From: JAAYAY01 sp964429355
GTDB taxonomy: Bacteria > Planctomycetota > Planctomycetia > Pirellulales > Thermoguttaceae
Direction of reading: 5' to 3'
DNA: 7,840 bases
Assembly: GCA_964429355.1 (NCBI GenBank)
Contig: CAYSCH010000423.1
Span: forward strand, 1-7,840
Shown here: positions 1 through 6,990 of the stretch, in pieces
Layout: each line of letters opens with the position of its first letter
Numbering within the stretch: the stretch's first letter is position 1
Program-made: the position numbers and the translations under genes
Notes under the pieces: model-generated
The model's input: the letters and a program-made list of their open reading frames with translations, nothing else
What the model was told of the DNA's origin: nothing
Databases searched by the model: none

Positions 1-1
1 G

Positions 2-493
2 GCCCACCCCTCGAAGGCAAACCACCCGCACGCCGAACGCCAGACCTCCCTGGCCACCAAGGTCTTCCGTCCGGTGGTCACTGCGGCCGGCTTGTTCGGC
101 GTCGGCTGGTTTATCAGTCCCGCCGTGGCCATTGTCGCCGCTTCCGTGGGTGGACTGCTGGTTGGAATCTGGAGCTTTCGTCCCGTCAAGTCAGCAACAA
201 CCGCCGTCACCGGCGAGATCGTCCGGCAGCGGCTCGGAAAAGCGCCCTATACGACCTGTGACTGCAGCCTCAATGAACAGTCGCCCATGTGCCTGGCCAA
301 GGCTGTTCAGGAAGTCCGCGACGTGGCCATCAACCGGCTCTGGCACGTCGATTGGGATCGATACGAGGAACTTGCCGAAATCGCCAATCAAGCCACCGCA
401 GCAGGCGATTTCGAGCGAAGCGTCCGCACCTACGGCGAAATAATCCGCTTCTTCATGGCCCAGTTTCGCAATACGCTGCGAAGTGAAAAATAG
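2..493 (+). CDS. Membrane-associated protein, C-terminal part (gene enters from the left edge)
   Basis: The reading frame is open from the first bases of the window to the TAG at 491-493, so the gene very probably begins upstream; a GTG at 74 is only an internal possibility. About 163 residues are visible. A hydrophobic stretch from about 100 to 175 nt (GLFGVGWFISPAVAIVAASV onwards, ending GGLLVGIW) could form one long or two short membrane segments. A soluble tail follows with a Cys-rich spot (TTCDCS), a WHVDWDRYEEL segment and a helical repeat-like end (ATAAGDFERSVRTYGEIIRFFMAQFR) resembling a single TPR-like helix pair. The tail faintly recalls the C-terminal region of planctomycete PP2C-type phosphatases, but the catalytic part would lie outside the window, so this is a guess. 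cheB follows in the same direction 199 bp later. Confidence 0.75.
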   Translation, partial: AHPSKANHPHAERQTSLATKVFRPVVTAAGLFGVGWFISPAVAIVAASVGGLLVGIWSFRPVKSATTAVTGEIVRQRLGKAPYTTCDCSLNEQSPMCLAKAVQEVRDVAINRLWHVDWDRYEELAEIANQATAAGDFERSVRTYGEIIRFFMAQFRNTLRSEK

Positions 494-513
494 AGCGGCC
501 GTTCCGGTTGTAC

Positions 514-540
514 GGGCTGGACGGAATGCACGGCCCTTTT
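514..540 (+). terminator. Weak intrinsic terminator candidate after the first gene
   Basis: GGGCTG (514-519) can pair with CGGCCC (531-536), six pairs including one G-U, across an 11-nt loop, and TTTT follows at 537-540. It lies 21 bp after the stop codon at 493, in the right place to end that transcript. The stem is short and the T run has only four bases, so this is tentative. Confidence 0.3.
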
Positions 541-692
541 CTGCCAGAGACCTCTCCCGCCCCCCTGACCGATCCGTTCCCCCAACCTGGAGGTCTGAGC
601 TAGACTTGCATGGACGGATGCCTCGTACCTCCGGCCCTGCGGTCCGGCGTACGGTTTCCCAATTGGCCAACCATTGTTTGAAAGTCCTCAGC

Positions 693-1808
693 ATGTCGCC
701 CGGCAAAACCCGCGTCGTCGTTGTGGATGACTCCGCGCTGATGCGCCGAATGATCAGCGATTACATTTCCCAAACCGCGGACATGGAGGTTGTGGCCACC
801 GCTGCCGACGGCGCCAACGGCATCGAAATGTGCGGGAAGCACTGTCCTGACGTCGTTACGCTCGACATCCAGATGCCGAAAATGGACGGTCTCGCCACGC
901 TGGATGCCCTTCTCCAGCAGCGTCCCGTCCCCGTGATCATGGTCAGCGCCCTGACACAAGCCGGCGCGGATGTCACCCTCGACGCCCTCGAACGCGGCGC
1001 CCTTGACTACGTCGCAAAGCCCGAAAGTGGTTCGGGTGTCGCAAAGGCCCTCGGCCACGACCTGATCCGCAAGATCCGGTCCGTTGCCGGTTCCGACGTC
1101 CAGCGGATACTCCGCATCCGCCGGGATCGAAAGAAACGCCGGGACGAGAAGAGACCCGCTCGTCCCGTTCCAAGTTCCGTGATCGAAACCGGCGCCGGAG
1201 GTCTTGCCGACAAGTGCATCGCCATCGGCATCTCCACCGGCGGACCACCGGCACTCTCCTCGCTCTTCGAAACCCTGCGGCCCCCAATGCCCCCGATCGT
1301 GGTTGTCCAGCACATGCCCGCTACCTTCACCGGTCCCTTGTCGCGACGCCTCAACGGAATGTCCAATCTCACGATCAAAGAGGCGGGTTCCGGAGACGTT
1401 CTGCGCCCCAATCATGTGTTCATCGCCAACGGCGGTTGTCATCTCGAACTGCGGCGGCACGGAAAATTCGTCAAGACCGTCCTTCGGGACGGAGATCCCG
1501 TGAGCGGCCATAAACCGTCCGTTGACGTCATGATGAAATCTGCCGCAGACATCTATGGTCCCGACTGCATGGGGATCATTATGACAGGCATGGGACGTGA
1601 CGGCTCCGACGGTTGCGCCGCCATTCGCCAACGCGGCGGATTCGTCCTCGGACAGGACGAGGCCAGCTCGGATGTCTACGGCATGAACAAGGTCGCCTTC
1701 GTCGAAGGAAACATCGATCGCCAGTTCAGCCTTGATGAGGCCGCTACCGTCATCGCTCGGCAGGTCGCCCGGCTCTGGTGCCGATCCGCAGAACCCGCCC
1801 CGGCCTGA
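693..1808 (+). CDS. cheB: Chemotaxis response regulator protein-glutamate methylesterase CheB
   Basis: 371 residues, close to the usual CheB length. The N-terminal receiver domain (about 5-125) has the acidic pair D12-D13, the phospho-acceptor D58 in VTLDIQMPKMDG, S85 in the Thr/Ser position and K109. A basic linker rich in Lys and Arg (about 138-155) leads to the methylesterase domain (about 174-365). The catalytic triad is visible as S181 in GISTGGP, H207 in VVQHMP and D303 in MTGMGRDG. By family, phosphorylated CheB removes methyl groups from chemoreceptor glutamates in the cytoplasm and can deamidate glutamines. I chose the ATG at 693 because VVVVDDSALMRRM starts eight residues later, as in the family; the open frame runs back to 483 but that stretch does not look like protein. 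No strong Shine-Dalgarno is seen. No cheA, cheR, cheW or receptor gene lies in the window, so this may be an isolated copy or the end of a cluster to the left. Confidence 0.95.
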   Translation: MSPGKTRVVVVDDSALMRRMISDYISQTADMEVVATAADGANGIEMCGKHCPDVVTLDIQMPKMDGLATLDALLQQRPVPVIMVSALTQAGADVTLDALERGALDYVAKPESGSGVAKALGHDLIRKIRSVAGSDVQRILRIRRDRKKRRDEKRPARPVPSSVIETGAGGLADKCIAIGISTGGPPALSSLFETLRPPMPPIVVVQHMPATFTGPLSRRLNGMSNLTIKEAGSGDVLRPNHVFIANGGCHLELRRHGKFVKTVLRDGDPVSGHKPSVDVMMKSAADIYGPDCMGIIMTGMGRDGSDGCAAIRQRGGFVLGQDEASSDVYGMNKVAFVEGNIDRQFSLDEAATVIARQVARLWCRSAEPAPA

Positions 1809-1848
1809 TCCACTCCGGCAAAACAGAGGGTGCAGCAAGTCCTCCCGG

Positions 1849-1893
1849 CGATCGCAGGCATGCGAACCGTTCGCTCGGTCATGGTCGCGATCG
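1849..1893. terminator. Nested hairpin between convergent cheB and the PHP gene
   Basis: CGATCGC (1849-1855) and GCGATCG (1887-1893) are perfect 7-bp inverted arms. Inside them GCGAA (1862-1866) pairs with TTCGC (1870-1874) over a 3-nt loop. The structure sits in the 87-bp gap between two convergent stop codons, where a bidirectional terminator is expected. There is no T tract on either side, so a role in termination is inferred from position and symmetry only. Confidence 0.35.
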
Positions 1894-1895
1894 GC

Positions 1896-3251
1896 CTATT
1901 TGTACGGCTGGCTCCAGGCGGCAGGCTTCGATTCCCAGTCGTCCTGAAGACCGTCGCTCACCTTGACGATTTTGGCCCGAACGTAAAGATCGTCCGGCTT
2001 GAGCGTGTACGAGCCCTCCGTGCCGTCGACCGTCGCCAGAACACGGCCGATGCTGTCGGAGTAAATGTCGATCTTTCGCGCCGGACAACGGGGACCTTCG
2101 GCCACCTCGATCACGCGGCTTGCCGGATCGTAGCCCATCTTCGTTCCGAGGAACTGAATCCGGTACTGGCCTTCCTCACGCACGTCGATCTTCACCGAAA
2201 GCGTCTTGCCGTCGAAATGAATGTCATCGAAATCCAGCCCGTTGGAGGCGTAGAAATCGCCGGCGCGAACCGCCTGGAGCAGGTCTTCCGTGCACAGGCT
2301 GGCCGCTCGCACAACGCTCCAGGCCTTCGCCGGCTCTGCGTAGGAGTGGCGGTCGTCCGACCCCATTCCCAGCAGCAGCGGCTGCTCGTGCGAGGCCCGG
2401 TAGGCGTTCACCACGTCCCAGAACTGCTCCGGCTTCCAGCCCTGCGAATGGGCCTCGTACTTCCCGTCGATCTCGTTGTTGTTCAGTTCAAACAGCCGAA
2501 TCTGCGGAAGCGCGATCAGGTCGTCGGGCGAGTAGTCGTAGTAACGCCACAACGGATGGTTCGCCGTGAAGAGATAGTCCTGGCCGTACATCTGGCGGCC
2601 TTTCTCGAAGGTCTGTTCGAGAATCTCCTTCGGCTTTTCCGCCGTGATGTACGGAAACACCTCGCGGACATTGATGAAATTCATATGCACCTGCTGACCG
2701 TTGGGGCAGGTGCCCGTCTGCTCGTATCCGGGGATCATCAGGAACCTGCCCGGCTCGACGAATTGCTTCTCCAGTTCGGCGAAGGGCTTCAGGCGAACGT
2801 AGGTCTTGTCGCCGGCAGTGATCGTCCGCACGCAACCGTCGCCGAACTTCTCATTTGCCTCGTCGATGTGCTGCTGCGTCAGTTTCGGCCAACCGGCAGT
2901 CGGCGAAATGACTTTCCAGAGGGACGTCTCTCCCTTGAACGCGGTCATGTCGGAAGGCGCGTTCTCGAACCCGAAACCATTGAAACGAAGCTCATCCGAC
3001 TGGAAGATATTGTGGTCGGACGGGCAGATGAAATCGTAACCGTGCGACTTGTACCAGTCGACTGCCCACTCCGGAAGCGGGTGGCCGTCGGACCACTGGT
3101 TGTGCATGTGCAGGTTGCCTTTGAACCAGCGCTTCTGTTGCGCGGTACTGCTCACCGCAGCCGAGACGGAACTGTGGATGCCAACCGATAGCGACGCCGC
3201 AAGTGCGGCCGATGTCTTCAGAAATTCACGGCGGGAAACGTTCTTCGGCAT
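1896..3251 (-). CDS. Tat-exported PHP-domain metal-dependent phosphoesterase-like protein
   Basis: 451 residues. The N-terminus is a twin-arginine signal: SRREFLK at 6-12, a hydrophobic stretch to about residue 25 and a likely cleavage site near residue 31 (VSA). The mature part starts with a PHP-type metal site: NLHMH (46-50), D55 in WSDG, D79-H80 in PSDHN, E177 in PGYEQT, H189, H232 in ANHPLW, and D299 and H302 in GMGSDDRHSY. Binding of two or three metal ions and hydrolysis of a phosphoester is the usual PHP chemistry; the substrate here is unknown. The last 120 residues (about 335-451) look beta-rich (for example KIDIYSD, GSYTL) and may form a separate domain. Tat export suggests it folds with its metals in the cytoplasm before export. 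The ATG at 3251 is supported by the Tat motif and by an AGGAAAG-like site upstream. It is convergent with cheB and appears to be a single-gene unit. Confidence 0.92.
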   Translation of the reverse strand: MPKNVSRREFLKTSAALAASLSVGIHSSVSAAVSSTAQQKRWFKGNLHMHNQWSDGHPLPEWAVDWYKSHGYDFICPSDHNIFQSDELRFNGFGFENAPSDMTAFKGETSLWKVISPTAGWPKLTQQHIDEANEKFGDGCVRTITAGDKTYVRLKPFAELEKQFVEPGRFLMIPGYEQTGTCPNGQQVHMNFINVREVFPYITAEKPKEILEQTFEKGRQMYGQDYLFTANHPLWRYYDYSPDDLIALPQIRLFELNNNEIDGKYEAHSQGWKPEQFWDVVNAYRASHEQPLLLGMGSDDRHSYAEPAKAWSVVRAASLCTEDLLQAVRAGDFYASNGLDFDDIHFDGKTLSVKIDVREEGQYRIQFLGTKMGYDPASRVIEVAEGPRCPARKIDIYSDSIGRVLATVDGTEGSYTLKPDDLYVRAKIVKVSDGLQDDWESKPAAWSQPYK

Positions 3252-3261
3252 GATACTGCTT

Positions 3262-3267
3262 TCCTTT
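3262..3267 (-). promoter_or_regulatory. Ribosome binding site of the PHP gene
   Basis: On the minus strand AAAGGA (3267-3262) lies ten bases before the ATG at 3251. It is one of the few recognisable Shine-Dalgarno-like sites in the window and agrees with the start that gives the complete Tat signal. Confidence 0.5.
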
Positions 3268-3681
3268 GACTTTCTCAGGATGGATCTTCTTGGGATGCTC
3301 GTCCGCTGGTCGAAATCGCACGGAACTGTCCATCGGTTACGCTACCACAAATGCCGCGCCGCGACAAACTTCCAGTGGCACCCGGCGAGGCAGAAGAGGA
3401 ATTGCCAGCGGAGCCCAGTTGCGATGCCTCCCGCATCTCTCCAGTCATCACAACTCTCCCGTCGCTCGTAGCAAGGACTGCCCCCCTCTCGGCAACAATA
3501 CAAATACCCCATGCGATGTGTCATGGTCTTCAACGATCGAGCGCGATTTGCTGGGTACCATCCTATTCGCGCCCGCTCTCCTCCGTACCCGCACCGGCTC
3601 CGTACCAACACCGTCCTGGTTCCGCCCGCGCCCCGCTGCCAGCCGCCCGCCCCCGTTCCTTTCCGGGAGGGAGAGCGGGGC
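3268..3681. other. Non-coding stretch between the PHP and kinase genes, first part
   Basis: No convincing gene is present; open frames here give Pro/Arg/Ser-rich nonsense. On the minus strand TTGTCG (3367-3362) and TAGCGT (3344-3339), 17 bp apart, could be a poor promoter for the PHP gene. From about 3565 the plus strand becomes C/T rich, with CTCCGTACC at 3581-3589 repeated at 3598-3606, and CCCGCTCTC (3572-3580) matched by its inverse GAGAGCGGG (3671-3679). Confidence 0.5.
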
Positions 3682-3785
3682 CGACTGTCGCTGCCGTGCC
3701 CCCTGACCTCGGACTCCTGTTCTCCTGTCCCCTGCCGCTCTGTCCTCTGTCACTGTCCCCTGCCGCTCTGCCCCCGGCCCCGGAC
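3682..3785. repeat. Short heptamer-periodic pyrimidine-rich repeat tract
   Basis: The tract consists of degenerate 7-bp units such as CTGTCCC, CTGCCGC, TCTGTCC and TCTGTCA. The 18-mer CTGTCCCCTGCCGCTCTG occurs exactly at 3725-3742 and again at 3753-3770, an offset of 28 = 4 x 7. The base composition (C/T on the plus strand) and the 7-bp period match the longer tract at 7482-7700. It is non-coding. Confidence 0.75.
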
Positions 3786-4002
3786 CATCGGTGGACAAAT
3801 CGCCGCGACCCACCTATCCGGGGGGCGCGATGCTGGCAACGATTCCGACAGAATGGTAATCTAAGGAGAGAGAGGGTTTCGTCTCAGACATTGAGACACG
3901 GGTTGCGGGGGGGCATATTCTTCCCCATCGGCACAAATCCTGCGTTGATTCCTCGCAGATCGCTGATCATTTCGGAGTTCCTCCAATCACATCGGGCTGC
4001 CC
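3786..4002 (+). other. Upstream region of the kinase gene, with a small hairpin
   Basis: I see no gene and no clear promoter here. GTCTCA (3881-3886) and TGAGAC (3892-3897) form a perfect 6-bp stem with a 5-nt loop, about 105 bp before the kinase ATG. A purine run (AAGGAGAGAGAGGG, about 3863-3876) precedes it. There is no T tract after the hairpin, so it is not a standard terminator. Confidence 0.4.
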
Positions 4003-5565
4003 ATGCCCAAGCTGACCGCAGATAGATTTCTTGAGTTGGTGGGAAAAAGCAAACTGGTCGACCAGGACCGGTGGAAGCAGTTTCTCGCCGACACCGGGGG
4101 CGGGACCCGTTCCGAGTCCGATAGCCAATCCGCGCCGAAACCCGACGCACACCAGTTGGCCGATCGGCTCGTCGAACTGGAACTCGTTACTCGCTGGCAG
4201 GCCGACAAGCTCCTCGAGGGTCGCCATAAGGGATTCATCGTCGGCAAGTACAAACTCCTCGGCCATTTGGGAACGGGCGGCATGAGCACCGTCTACCTGG
4301 CCGAGCATCTCCTGATGCATCGTCGCGTGGCCATCAAGGTCTTGCCCAAGGCTCGCGGCGCCGACACGGAATCCTCCTACCTGGAACGGTTTCGCCGCGA
4401 AGCTCAGGCGATCGCTTCCCTCGACCATGTCAACATCGTCCGCGCCTACGATATCGACAACGAGGGCGACACCCATTACCTGGTGATGGAATACATCAAC
4501 GGGCGAGACCTGAACTTCATCGTCCACGAATCGGGACCCCTCGACTACATCACCGCCGCACGCTACACCAAGCAAGCCGCTCGCGGCCTCCACTATGCCC
4601 ATTCCGTCGGCCTCATCCACCGCGACGTCAAACCGGCCAATCTCCTCGTCGATGCCGAAGGCGTCGTCAAGATCCTCGACCTGGGATTGGCAAGATTCAT
4701 CGCCGAAGAGGAACGCGCCTCGCTGACCGTCGCCTACGACGAAAACGTGTTGGGAACAGCCGATTACCTTGCCCCGGAGCAGGCCATCGACAGCCACGGC
4801 GTCGACGTCCGGGCCGACATCTATGCACTTGGCTGTTCCCTTTACTACTTCCTGACGGGCCATCCTCCGTTCACGGAAGGGACCCTCACGCAACGACTCA
4901 TGTCGCACCAGAAGGACCCCCCTCCCAGTATCTACCACGACCGCAAGGACGCCCCCGCCGGCCTGGTGAACATCTGCCTGAAGATGATGGCAAAGAAACC
5001 TGCCGATCGCTATCAAACCTGCGCAGAAGTCGTTGGCGCCCTCGGCGACTGGCTGGTTGAGCAGGGCGTCGAGGATCCGGACCACGGAAGTTCACCCGAT
5101 GTCGGCAGTTCCTCCAGCCGCCTCCTTGTCGCCGCTGCCATCGCCACCGCCACTGCCGACACCGGCGCACCGGCCGATGGCGGTTCCTCCCGTATTCGTC
5201 GGGCCCGGGCGATCGGCGAGCCTCTGCCGAATCGCTTCACCGCAAGGCCGCTCAATCCGCCCCTCAAATCGGCTCCTTTCCTTCCTACGGCTCAGCCGCT
5301 GGGAATCGAATTGGCCCTCGATCAGGAGTCGGCCACCGAGGGGCTCCCCATCGCCAGATCCTACGAGCAGGATACGGAAGTCCCGATTCGGACCGCCATT
5401 GAACGGTCTGTTCCGCGCGAGGTGCGAAAGAAAGCCACTGCCCCATCCCAACCGGTTCCCGCCTCCAGGCCGAAGGCACATGAACTCCCGCTCTGGGCCT
5501 GGATTGCCCTCGGCACTAGCGGTATCGTCATTCTGCTGCTGCTGGGCAAGATCCTATTCGGCTGA
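4003..5565 (+). CDS. C-terminally membrane-anchored eukaryotic-like Ser/Thr protein kinase
   Basis: 520 residues. An N-terminal helical region (about 5-78, with FLELVGKSKLVD and LTRWQADKLLEGRHKGF-like spacing; actual residues LVTRWQADKLLEGRHKGF) is typical of planctomycete kinases. The kinase domain (about 83-350) is complete: glycine loop GHLGTGGMSTVY (87-98), K112 in VAIK, E133, HRD at 206-208 with K210 and N213, DLG at 226-228 in place of DFG, GTADYLAPEQ (251-260), D272 and R336. A low-complexity linker rich in Ser, Pro and Ala (about 360-495) leads to a single hydrophobic helix at the very end (about 497-518), so the catalytic domain faces the cytoplasm on a tail anchor. No PASTA or other sensor domain is present. 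All key catalytic residues are there, so it is probably active; the substrates are unknown. The ATG at 4003 has no good Shine-Dalgarno. Confidence 0.95.
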   Translation: MPKLTADRFLELVGKSKLVDQDRWKQFLADTGGGTRSESDSQSAPKPDAHQLADRLVELELVTRWQADKLLEGRHKGFIVGKYKLLGHLGTGGMSTVYLAEHLLMHRRVAIKVLPKARGADTESSYLERFRREAQAIASLDHVNIVRAYDIDNEGDTHYLVMEYINGRDLNFIVHESGPLDYITAARYTKQAARGLHYAHSVGLIHRDVKPANLLVDAEGVVKILDLGLARFIAEEERASLTVAYDENVLGTADYLAPEQAIDSHGVDVRADIYALGCSLYYFLTGHPPFTEGTLTQRLMSHQKDPPPSIYHDRKDAPAGLVNICLKMMAKKPADRYQTCAEVVGALGDWLVEQGVEDPDHGSSPDVGSSSSRLLVAAAIATATADTGAPADGGSSRIRRARAIGEPLPNRFTARPLNPPLKSAPFLPTAQPLGIELALDQESATEGLPIARSYEQDTEVPIRTAIERSVPREVRKKATAPSQPVPASRPKAHELPLWAWIALGTSGIVILLLLGKILFG

Positions 5566-5655
5566 GACGCCGACCATTCCGATACCACGGACTGGGCTTG
5601 CCAAATCGCAGTTGGATCGACCGCCCCGCCCATTGACTGAGACCCCGGGGACGTA

Positions 5656-6738
5656 TTACCCCAAAGCCCCCGATCCGCCTCCTGTCGCCACGGTCTTTTT
5701 TTGAGGCCGCCGGTTCGTCATCGGTTCAATCTTCTTTCCCACGGCCTCGGCCACGCGGCCAATCAGATCCATCGCCTCGGTGAACTGCTGGAACGTCAGC
5801 GACTGGTACCCGTCGGAAAGTGCCTTCTCCGGGTCGGGGTGAACCTCAAGAATCAACCCGTCCGCCCCCGCTGCCACGGCTGCCGCGGCCGTTCGCGGCA
5901 CAAGACTCGTATGACCCGTTCCATGGCTTGGGTCAACGACCACGGGCAGATGGGTCCGCTCGTGCAGGTAGGGTACCGTGGCCACCGGCAACGTGAATCG
6001 AGTGTGGGCCTCGAACGTACGGATTCCCCGTTCGCAAAGCATCACGTTCTGATTTCCCGCGTTGAGGATGTACTCCGAAGCCAGGAGCAATTCGTCCAGC
6101 GTCGCCGAGGCACCCCGCTTGAGCAATACCGGCTTGTTGAGCACTCCGACCGCTTCCAGCAACGGGTAGTTCTGCATATTCCGCGCCCCGATCTGCAACA
6201 CGTCGGCGTACTTCGCCACGAGCGGAACGTCCGCCGCAGCAATCACCTCGGTCACGACCGGTAGCCCGGTTTCTGCCCGTGCGGTCGCCAGAATCTTCAG
6301 CCCTTCTTCCTTCAGACCCTGAAAACTGTAAGGACTCGTTCGCGGCTTGAACGCGCCGCCCCTCAACGCCGTGGCCCCGGCCGCCTTCACCGCCCGGGCC
6401 GTCGCCACGGTTTGCTCCTCGCTCTCCACCGAACACGGTCCCGCAATGATACCCAGATGGCAGTTGCCCACCCACAATGGGCCCGTTCGAACAACCGTCC
6501 GTTCCGGCTTGACCTCCAGGCTGGCCACTTTGTATGGGGCCAGAATCGGCACCACCTCGGCCACTCCAGGTCCGCTTTTCAGGGACTGCCGGTATTCGTC
6601 TCTCTTGTCGCCGATGGCCGCAATCACGGTACGTTCCGTACCGTAGATAACGTGGGATTTGAGCCCCAACTCTTCCACTCGCTCGATCATGTGCTCGATC
6701 TCCTCCTTCGAAGCGACCTGCTTCATCACCACAATCAT
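5656..6738 (-). CDS. aroF: 3-deoxy-7-phosphoheptulonate (DAHP) synthase, type I-beta
   Basis: 360 residues. It condenses phosphoenolpyruvate and erythrose 4-phosphate to DAHP, the first step of the shikimate pathway to Phe, Tyr and Trp, in the cytoplasm. An N-terminal ferredoxin-like domain (1 to about 65, starting MIVVMK) precedes a TIM barrel. Visible motifs are AGPCSVES (99-106), RGGAFKPRTSPYSFQG (126-141), QIGARNMQNY (182-191), LLKRG, CERGIRTFE and DPSHGTG (269-275). C102, H272, E298 and D309 fall at the numbers of the metal ligands known from the Thermotoga maritima enzyme, which is feedback-inhibited by Tyr and Phe through the same N-terminal domain. A 20-residue basic/Gly tail extends past the usual end. 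The ATG at 6738 gives the family N-terminus. The gene follows an aromatic-rich leader ORF and an intrinsic terminator in the same direction, so expression is probably controlled by attenuation. It is convergent with the kinase gene. Confidence 0.97.
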   Translation of the reverse strand: MIVVMKQVASKEEIEHMIERVEELGLKSHVIYGTERTVIAAIGDKRDEYRQSLKSGPGVAEVVPILAPYKVASLEVKPERTVVRTGPLWVGNCHLGIIAGPCSVESEEQTVATARAVKAAGATALRGGAFKPRTSPYSFQGLKEEGLKILATARAETGLPVVTEVIAAADVPLVAKYADVLQIGARNMQNYPLLEAVGVLNKPVLLKRGASATLDELLLASEYILNAGNQNVMLCERGIRTFEAHTRFTLPVATVPYLHERTHLPVVVDPSHGTGHTSLVPRTAAAAVAAGADGLILEVHPDPEKALSDGYQSLTFQQFTEAMDLIGRVAEAVGKKIEPMTNRRPQKKTVATGGGSGALG

Positions 6739-6883
6739 GGCAACACCCGTCTACTTTCCTGATCCAAAAATGTCCTTGGTTCTTCCTGTCAACCTGGTCG
6801 TCCCAGTTCCCGGACCGGGGGAGTGGTTCTCGGCACCCGACCGGAATTCCGACTGGCGAGGCAACGCGCTGAGAGCCCGCAAA
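6739..6883 (-). other. Untranslated leader of aroF downstream of the attenuator
   Basis: About 145 nt separate the terminator U tract from the aroF ATG. No ORF that looks real lies here. A perfect TTGACA occurs at 6792-6787 on the minus strand, but no good -10 follows at the normal spacing. An AGGA (6763-6760 region) lies some 20 nt from the ATG, too far to be a standard ribosome binding site. Confidence 0.5.
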
Positions 6884-6929
6884 AAACAAAAAAAGCCCTG
6901 AGACCGGATCGCCGAGTCTCAGGGCTTTT
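6884..6929 (-). terminator. Intrinsic terminator of the aroF attenuator
   Basis: On the minus strand AAAAGCCCTGAGAC (6929-6916) pairs perfectly with GTCTCAGGGCTTTT (6904-6891), 14 bp. The 11-nt apex can add three more pairs (CGG 6914-6912 with CCG 6907-6905) around a CGAT loop. The stem runs into seven T, then G, then six T, so the U tract is only on the minus-strand side; the plus strand has just four T. It stands between the leader ORF stop (6959) and aroF (6738) and has no other gene to terminate. Confidence 0.95.
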
Positions 6930-6990
6930 GGTGTCTTGTCAGTCGTTATGAATTGAACCTACAAACCACCTCCGGTCCCGCAACTCGGCG
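6910..6990 (-). promoter_or_regulatory. Predicted antiterminator pairing of the aroF leader
   Basis: CGCCGAGTTGCGGG (6990-6977), inside the leader ORF, can pair with CCCTGAGACTCGGCG (6923-6910 plus loop side) in 13 of 14 positions: eleven Watson-Crick, two G-U and one G-A mismatch. The 3' partner is most of the 5' arm and apex of the terminator, so the two structures exclude each other. A third structure, CCCGC (6992-6988) with GCGGG (6981-6977) over a 6-nt loop, would hide the antiterminator strand once a ribosome has moved past. Confidence 0.75.

Noticed and set aside
600..1838. 412-codon open frame opposite cheB
   Set aside because: It lies antisense to a complete, well-conserved cheB and gives a His/Gly/Asp-rich translation without any family features; long antisense frames are common in GC-rich genes.
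1830..3191. 453-codon open frame opposite the PHP gene
   Set aside because: Its translation is Val/Leu/Arg-rich mirror sequence of the real gene, which has a Tat signal and a full metal site on the other strand.
3967..5085. 372-codon open frame opposite the kinase
   Set aside because: Shadow of the kinase, which shows every catalytic motif in the plus-strand frame.
5566..5655. Terminator between convergent kinase and aroF
   Set aside because: Only a 4-bp stem (CCAA 5601-5604 with TTGG 5612-5615) and the palindrome CCCCGGGG (5643-5650) are present; neither has a T run.
5696..5702. Seven-base A run near the end of aroF as a programmed frameshift site
   Set aside because: It lies in the non-conserved C-terminal tail, without a stimulating structure or a meaningful alternative frame.
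6787..6792. TTGACA on the minus strand between attenuator and aroF as a second promoter
   Set aside because: No acceptable -10 box is found 16-18 bp downstream; the hexamer alone is not enough.
6945..6962. GGTTCAATTC on the minus strand, like a tRNA or tmRNA T-loop
   Set aside because: The flanking bases cannot form the T-stem and no acceptor stem, CCA end or tmRNA tag sequence is found.
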